Positions 7,484 to 8,759 of a stretch of 8,759 nt of DNA are shown piece by piece. The stretch covers positions 1 to 8,759 of the forward strand of contig CABREZ010000059.1 in assembly GCA_902470035.1 (NCBI GenBank), given 5' to 3'. A model generated the notes under the pieces. The model saw only the letters and a program-made list of their open reading frames with translations. It did no database searches and had not been told where the DNA came from. Position numbers and translations under genes: made by a program. Within the stretch, counting starts at the first letter, position 1. Each line of letters starts with the position of its first letter. The DNA is from an uncultured Streptococcus sp. Lineage in GTDB: Bacteria > Bacillota > Bacilli > Lactobacillales > Streptococcaceae.

Positions 7484-7639
7484 ATGAGATGGATTGTTGG
7501 AATCTTTGTTCTGCTCATGATTAAGCCGATTATTTATCTATTGAAAGGTCTCTGGTTTATTGCGGAACTCTTCTTTATGTTCCTCTTTGTCAAAGTTTTA
7601 CTAGGAACCATGAGATGGATCCTTAGTTGGGGAAGTTAA
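7484..7639 (+). CDS. Small hydrophobic membrane protein, function unknown (51 aa)
   Basis: I do not recognise this gene. It encodes 51 residues beginning MRWIVGIFVLLMIKP and ending TMRWILSWGS. Two hydrophobic stretches, about residues 3-20 and 22-41, are separated by a single lysine-glycine (21-22), so one long or two short membrane helices are likely. Charged residues are few: Arg2, Lys14, Lys21, Glu28, Lys37 and Arg44. No cleavable signal peptide is obvious. Reality is supported by a near-consensus promoter, a strong GGAGGG Shine-Dalgarno (7472-7477) six bases before the ATG, and hairpin terminators on both sides that make it a single-gene transcription unit between HU and perR. A membrane-inserted regulatory peptide, a type I toxin-like peptide or a small subunit of a larger complex are all possible; none is shown. 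Confidence 0.75.
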   Translation: MRWIVGIFVLLMIKPIIYLLKGLWFIAELFFMFLFVKVLLGTMRWILSWGS

Positions 7640-7651
7640 GATTAGATATAA

Positions 7652-7704
7652 AAAAGTGTGGGAGTAAAGGAGCTTGATTCGAGCTAATTTAATCCTGCAC
7701 TTTT
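7652..7704 (+). terminator. Long imperfect hairpin, probable terminator after the small gene
   Basis: The stem AAAAGTGTGGGA (7652-7663) pairs with TCCTGCACTTTT (7693-7704) with two G-U wobbles. Inside it, TAAA/TTTA and AGCT/AGCT pair further around a GATTC loop. The outer A:T pairs leave a short T run on the + strand and an A run at the other end, so it could terminate transcription in both directions. The T tract is short (TTTTCC), so efficiency is uncertain. Confidence 0.65.
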
Positions 7705-7710
7705 CCTTAT

Positions 7711-7725
7711 TTACAAACATTCTAA
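7711..7725 (+). promoter_or_regulatory. Candidate Per box upstream of perR
   Basis: TTACAAACATTCTAA matches the Per box pattern TTAnAATnATTnTAA (7-1-7 inverted repeat) at all specified positions except one: A for T at position 7. It ends one base before the -35 region of the following gene, a position where a bound regulator could contact or block RNA polymerase. Autoregulation of perR is therefore predicted. Confidence 0.6.
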
Positions 7726-7726
7726 T

Positions 7727-7755
7727 TAGGCAAATTTGGGTATTCGTGATATAAT
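7727..7755 (+). promoter_or_regulatory. Promoter of perR
   Basis: Extended -10 element TGATATAAT (7747-7755) with perfect TATAAT at 7750-7755. A weak -35 TAGGCA (7727-7732) lies 17 nt upstream. The predicted start is near 7762, and the leader carries an AAAGGGG ribosome site at 7775-7781. Confidence 0.78.
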
Positions 7756-7788
7756 AGTTTTTAAGAAGAGACAGAAAGGGGAAAGACC

Positions 7789-8247
7789 ATGCTAGCTTGT
7801 TTAAGGCTCGATTCCGTTCAACAAGAAAAAGTGGAAGATGTATTGCAACACTTGCGCGAAAAATCTGTACGGATTACAGAGACGCGTCGGGCTGTCCTTT
7901 CCTATCTTGTCAAAAGTCAGGAACATCCAAGTGCGGATGCCATCTATCAGGACTTGAAACCAGCCTTTCCCAATATGAGCCTGGCAACCGTTTATAACAA
8001 TCTCAAGGTCCTTATTGAAGAAGGCTTTGTCTCTGAAATAAAAGTACGCAATGATACCACGACCTACTTTGACTTTATGGGACATGATCATTTAAATCTG
8101 ATTTGTGAGTCTTGTGGGAAGATTGATGATATTGACATCGAAGTTCCAGACGTGAGAGCAGAAGCGAGAGAAAAAAGTGGCTACGTCATCACCAAGTGCC
8201 AAACCACAGTTTATGGCCTTTGTCCGGAATGCCAGAAGCAATTGTAA
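7789..8247 (+). CDS. perR: Peroxide-responsive regulator PerR (Fur family)
   Basis: Metal-dependent repressor of peroxide-stress and metal-homeostasis genes, 152 residues. An N-terminal winged helix holds the family segment HPSADAIYQDL and then MSLATVYNNLKVL (63-75). The structural zinc site is complete: C106/C109 (CESC) and C145/C148 (CPEC). By alignment with B. subtilis PerR, regulatory ligands would be H46, D95, H101 and D114; N103 stands where B. subtilis has His93, with H99 nearby as a possible substitute. Asp at 114, rather than Glu, favours PerR over Fur. The N-terminus (MLACLRLDSVQQ) lacks the His-x-His that I recall in other streptococcal PerR proteins. No other upstream start codon is plausible, and AAAGGGG sits seven bases before the ATG. 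PerR identity is also supported by the Per box at 7711-7725. Confidence 0.88.
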   Translation: MLACLRLDSVQQEKVEDVLQHLREKSVRITETRRAVLSYLVKSQEHPSADAIYQDLKPAFPNMSLATVYNNLKVLIEEGFVSEIKVRNDTTTYFDFMGHDHLNLICESCGKIDDIDIEVPDVRAEAREKSGYVITKCQTTVYGLCPECQKQL

Positions 8248-8249
8248 GC

Positions 8250-8272
8250 AAACCTCTTTTTAGAGGTTTTTT
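8250..8272 (+). terminator. Intrinsic terminator of perR
   Basis: A perfect 8-bp stem, AAACCTCT (8250-8257) with AGAGGTTT (8262-8269), has a TTTT loop and a T run through 8272. It starts three bases after the perR stop. Confidence 0.93.
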
Positions 8273-8399
8273 GTTTAGTCTGGCTTGTAGAAAGAGGGTG
8301 GAAGAGGCAGGCTTTAGAACTTGGTGAGAGCGACTTGTAAATGTCCATGAAAAAGAATTGATAAAATTTTCACGAAATCTTCGATCTAGCTCTGTTAAG

Positions 8400-8425
8400 A
8401 CTAGATTTTTCCCTCAAAATCTAGT
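8400..8425. repeat. Perfect 10-bp inverted repeat over the gpmA promoter region
   Basis: ACTAGATTTT (8400-8409) and AAAATCTAGT (8416-8425) are exact reverse complements around TCCCTC. No T run follows, so it is not an ordinary terminator. It covers the presumed -35 and spacer of the gpmA promoter and touches the -10, as an operator would. Confidence 0.8.
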
Positions 8426-8430
8426 AGAAT
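8402..8430 (+). promoter_or_regulatory. Probable promoter of gpmA
   Basis: The -10 TAGAAT (8425-8430) is one base off consensus. A poor -35 TAGATT (8402-8407) lies 17 nt upstream. An overlapping second TAGAAT (8430-8435) with TTTTCC as -35 is an alternative, so the start could be near 8437 or 8442. The weak -35 contrasts with the strong codon bias of gpmA and may mean that an activator or another promoter contributes. Confidence 0.45.
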
Positions 8431-8442
8431 AGAATAGATAAA

Positions 8443-8456
8443 CGAGGGGAACCTCG
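8443..8456 (+). promoter_or_regulatory. GNRA-capped hairpin in the gpmA 5' leader
   Basis: CGAGG (8443-8447) and CCTCG (8452-8456) form a perfect 5-bp stem closed by GGAA, a GNRA-type tetraloop. It lies within a few bases of the predicted mRNA 5' end and 8 nt before the AAAGGAG ribosome site (8464-8470), so it could shield the transcript from 5'-end decay without hiding the ribosome site. Confidence 0.6.
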
Positions 8457-8479
8457 GAAAATAAAAGGAGATCCATCAA

Positions 8480-8759
8480 ATGGTAAAATTGGTTTTTGCT
8501 CGCCACGGTGAGTCTGAATGGAACAAAGCTAACCTTTTCACTGGTTGGGCTGATGTTGATTTGTCTGAAAAAGGTACACAACAAGCGATCGACGCTGGTA
8601 AATTGATCAAAGAAGCTGGTATCGAATTTGACCAAGCTTACACTTCAGTATTGAAACGTGCGATCAAAACTACTAACTTGGCTCTTGAAGCTGCTGACCA
8701 ATTGTGGGTTCCAGTTGAAAAATCATGGCGCTTGAATGAACGTCACTACGGTGGTTTGA
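8480..8759 (+). CDS. gpmA: 2,3-bisphosphoglycerate-dependent phosphoglycerate mutase (3' partial)
   Basis: Glycolytic enzyme interconverting 3-phosphoglycerate and 2-phosphoglycerate in the cytoplasm. The first 93 codons and one further base are visible; the complete protein is about 230 residues. The RHG motif (8-10) provides the phosphorylated catalytic His9, followed by ESEWN and the NLFTGWADVDLS segment (18-29). R60 in LKRAIKT, and E87, R88 and Y90 in ERHYGG, belong to the substrate and catalytic pocket of the cofactor-dependent enzyme. The ribosome site AAAGGAG (8464-8470) lies nine bases before the ATG. Codon choice (GGT, GCT, AAA, GAA, CGT) is that of a very highly expressed gene, like HU and unlike the other genes here. 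Confidence 0.97.
   Translation, partial: MVKLVFARHGESEWNKANLFTGWADVDLSEKGTQQAIDAGKLIKEAGIEFDQAYTSVLKRAIKTTNLALEAADQLWVPVEKSWRLNERHYGGL

Noticed and set aside
7411..7710. Type I toxin-antitoxin interpretation of the small membrane gene
   Set aside because: I found no convincing antisense promoter or complementary RNA next to it on the - strand; hydrophobicity and size alone are not enough.
1..8759. A defence island, CRISPR array, prophage or insertion element
   Set aside because: Gene order and content are conserved Firmicutes housekeeping, with no spaced repeats, transposase, integrase or nuclease-defence genes.

Overview
The window is a housekeeping segment of a Streptococcus chromosome. 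It most resembles an oral or viridans species that carries PerR; this is inferred from gene order and from protein resemblance recalled from memory, with no search run. All recognisable genes lie on the + strand. The first gene (xseA) is cut by the left edge and the last (gpmA) by the right edge.

Positions 1-6037 look like one long, tightly packed operon: xseA (exonuclease VII large subunit), xseB (small subunit), ispA (farnesyl/geranyl diphosphate synthase), tlyA (S4/FtsJ-type rRNA methyltransferase), argR/ahrC (arginine regulator), recN (DNA repair ATPase) and a PPP-type metallophosphatase. The first four junctions overlap by 23, 4, 20 and 8 nt, and the last two gaps are 7 and 16 nt. This is the conserved Firmicutes block known from Bacillus subtilis (xseA-xseB-ispA-dxs-tlyA-ahrC-recN), but without dxs, as expected for a lineage that makes isoprenoids by the mevalonate route.

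Positions 6038-7410 hold two separately promoted genes. A degV-family fatty-acid-binding protein gene has an extended -10 promoter. The HU gene has a near-consensus promoter, a strong Shine-Dalgarno, highly biased codons and a strong intrinsic terminator.

Positions 7411-7710 contain a very short gene at 7484-7639. It encodes a 51-residue, very hydrophobic peptide with its own near-consensus promoter, a good Shine-Dalgarno and a downstream hairpin. It is the least explained object in the window.

Positions 7711-8272 hold a Fur-family regulator of PerR type, preceded by a close match to a Per box next to its promoter and followed by an intrinsic terminator. The 232-nt gap from 8248 to 8479 contains that terminator, about 120 nt without recognisable content, a perfect 10-bp inverted repeat over the probable gpmA promoter, and a GNRA-capped hairpin near the predicted 5' end of the gpmA mRNA. 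gpmA (phosphoglycerate mutase) then runs off the edge.

I see no CRISPR array, mobile element, tRNA, rRNA or defence system. The points worth a second look are the small membrane protein with its possible operator, the predicted PerR autoregulatory site, and the structured gpmA control region.
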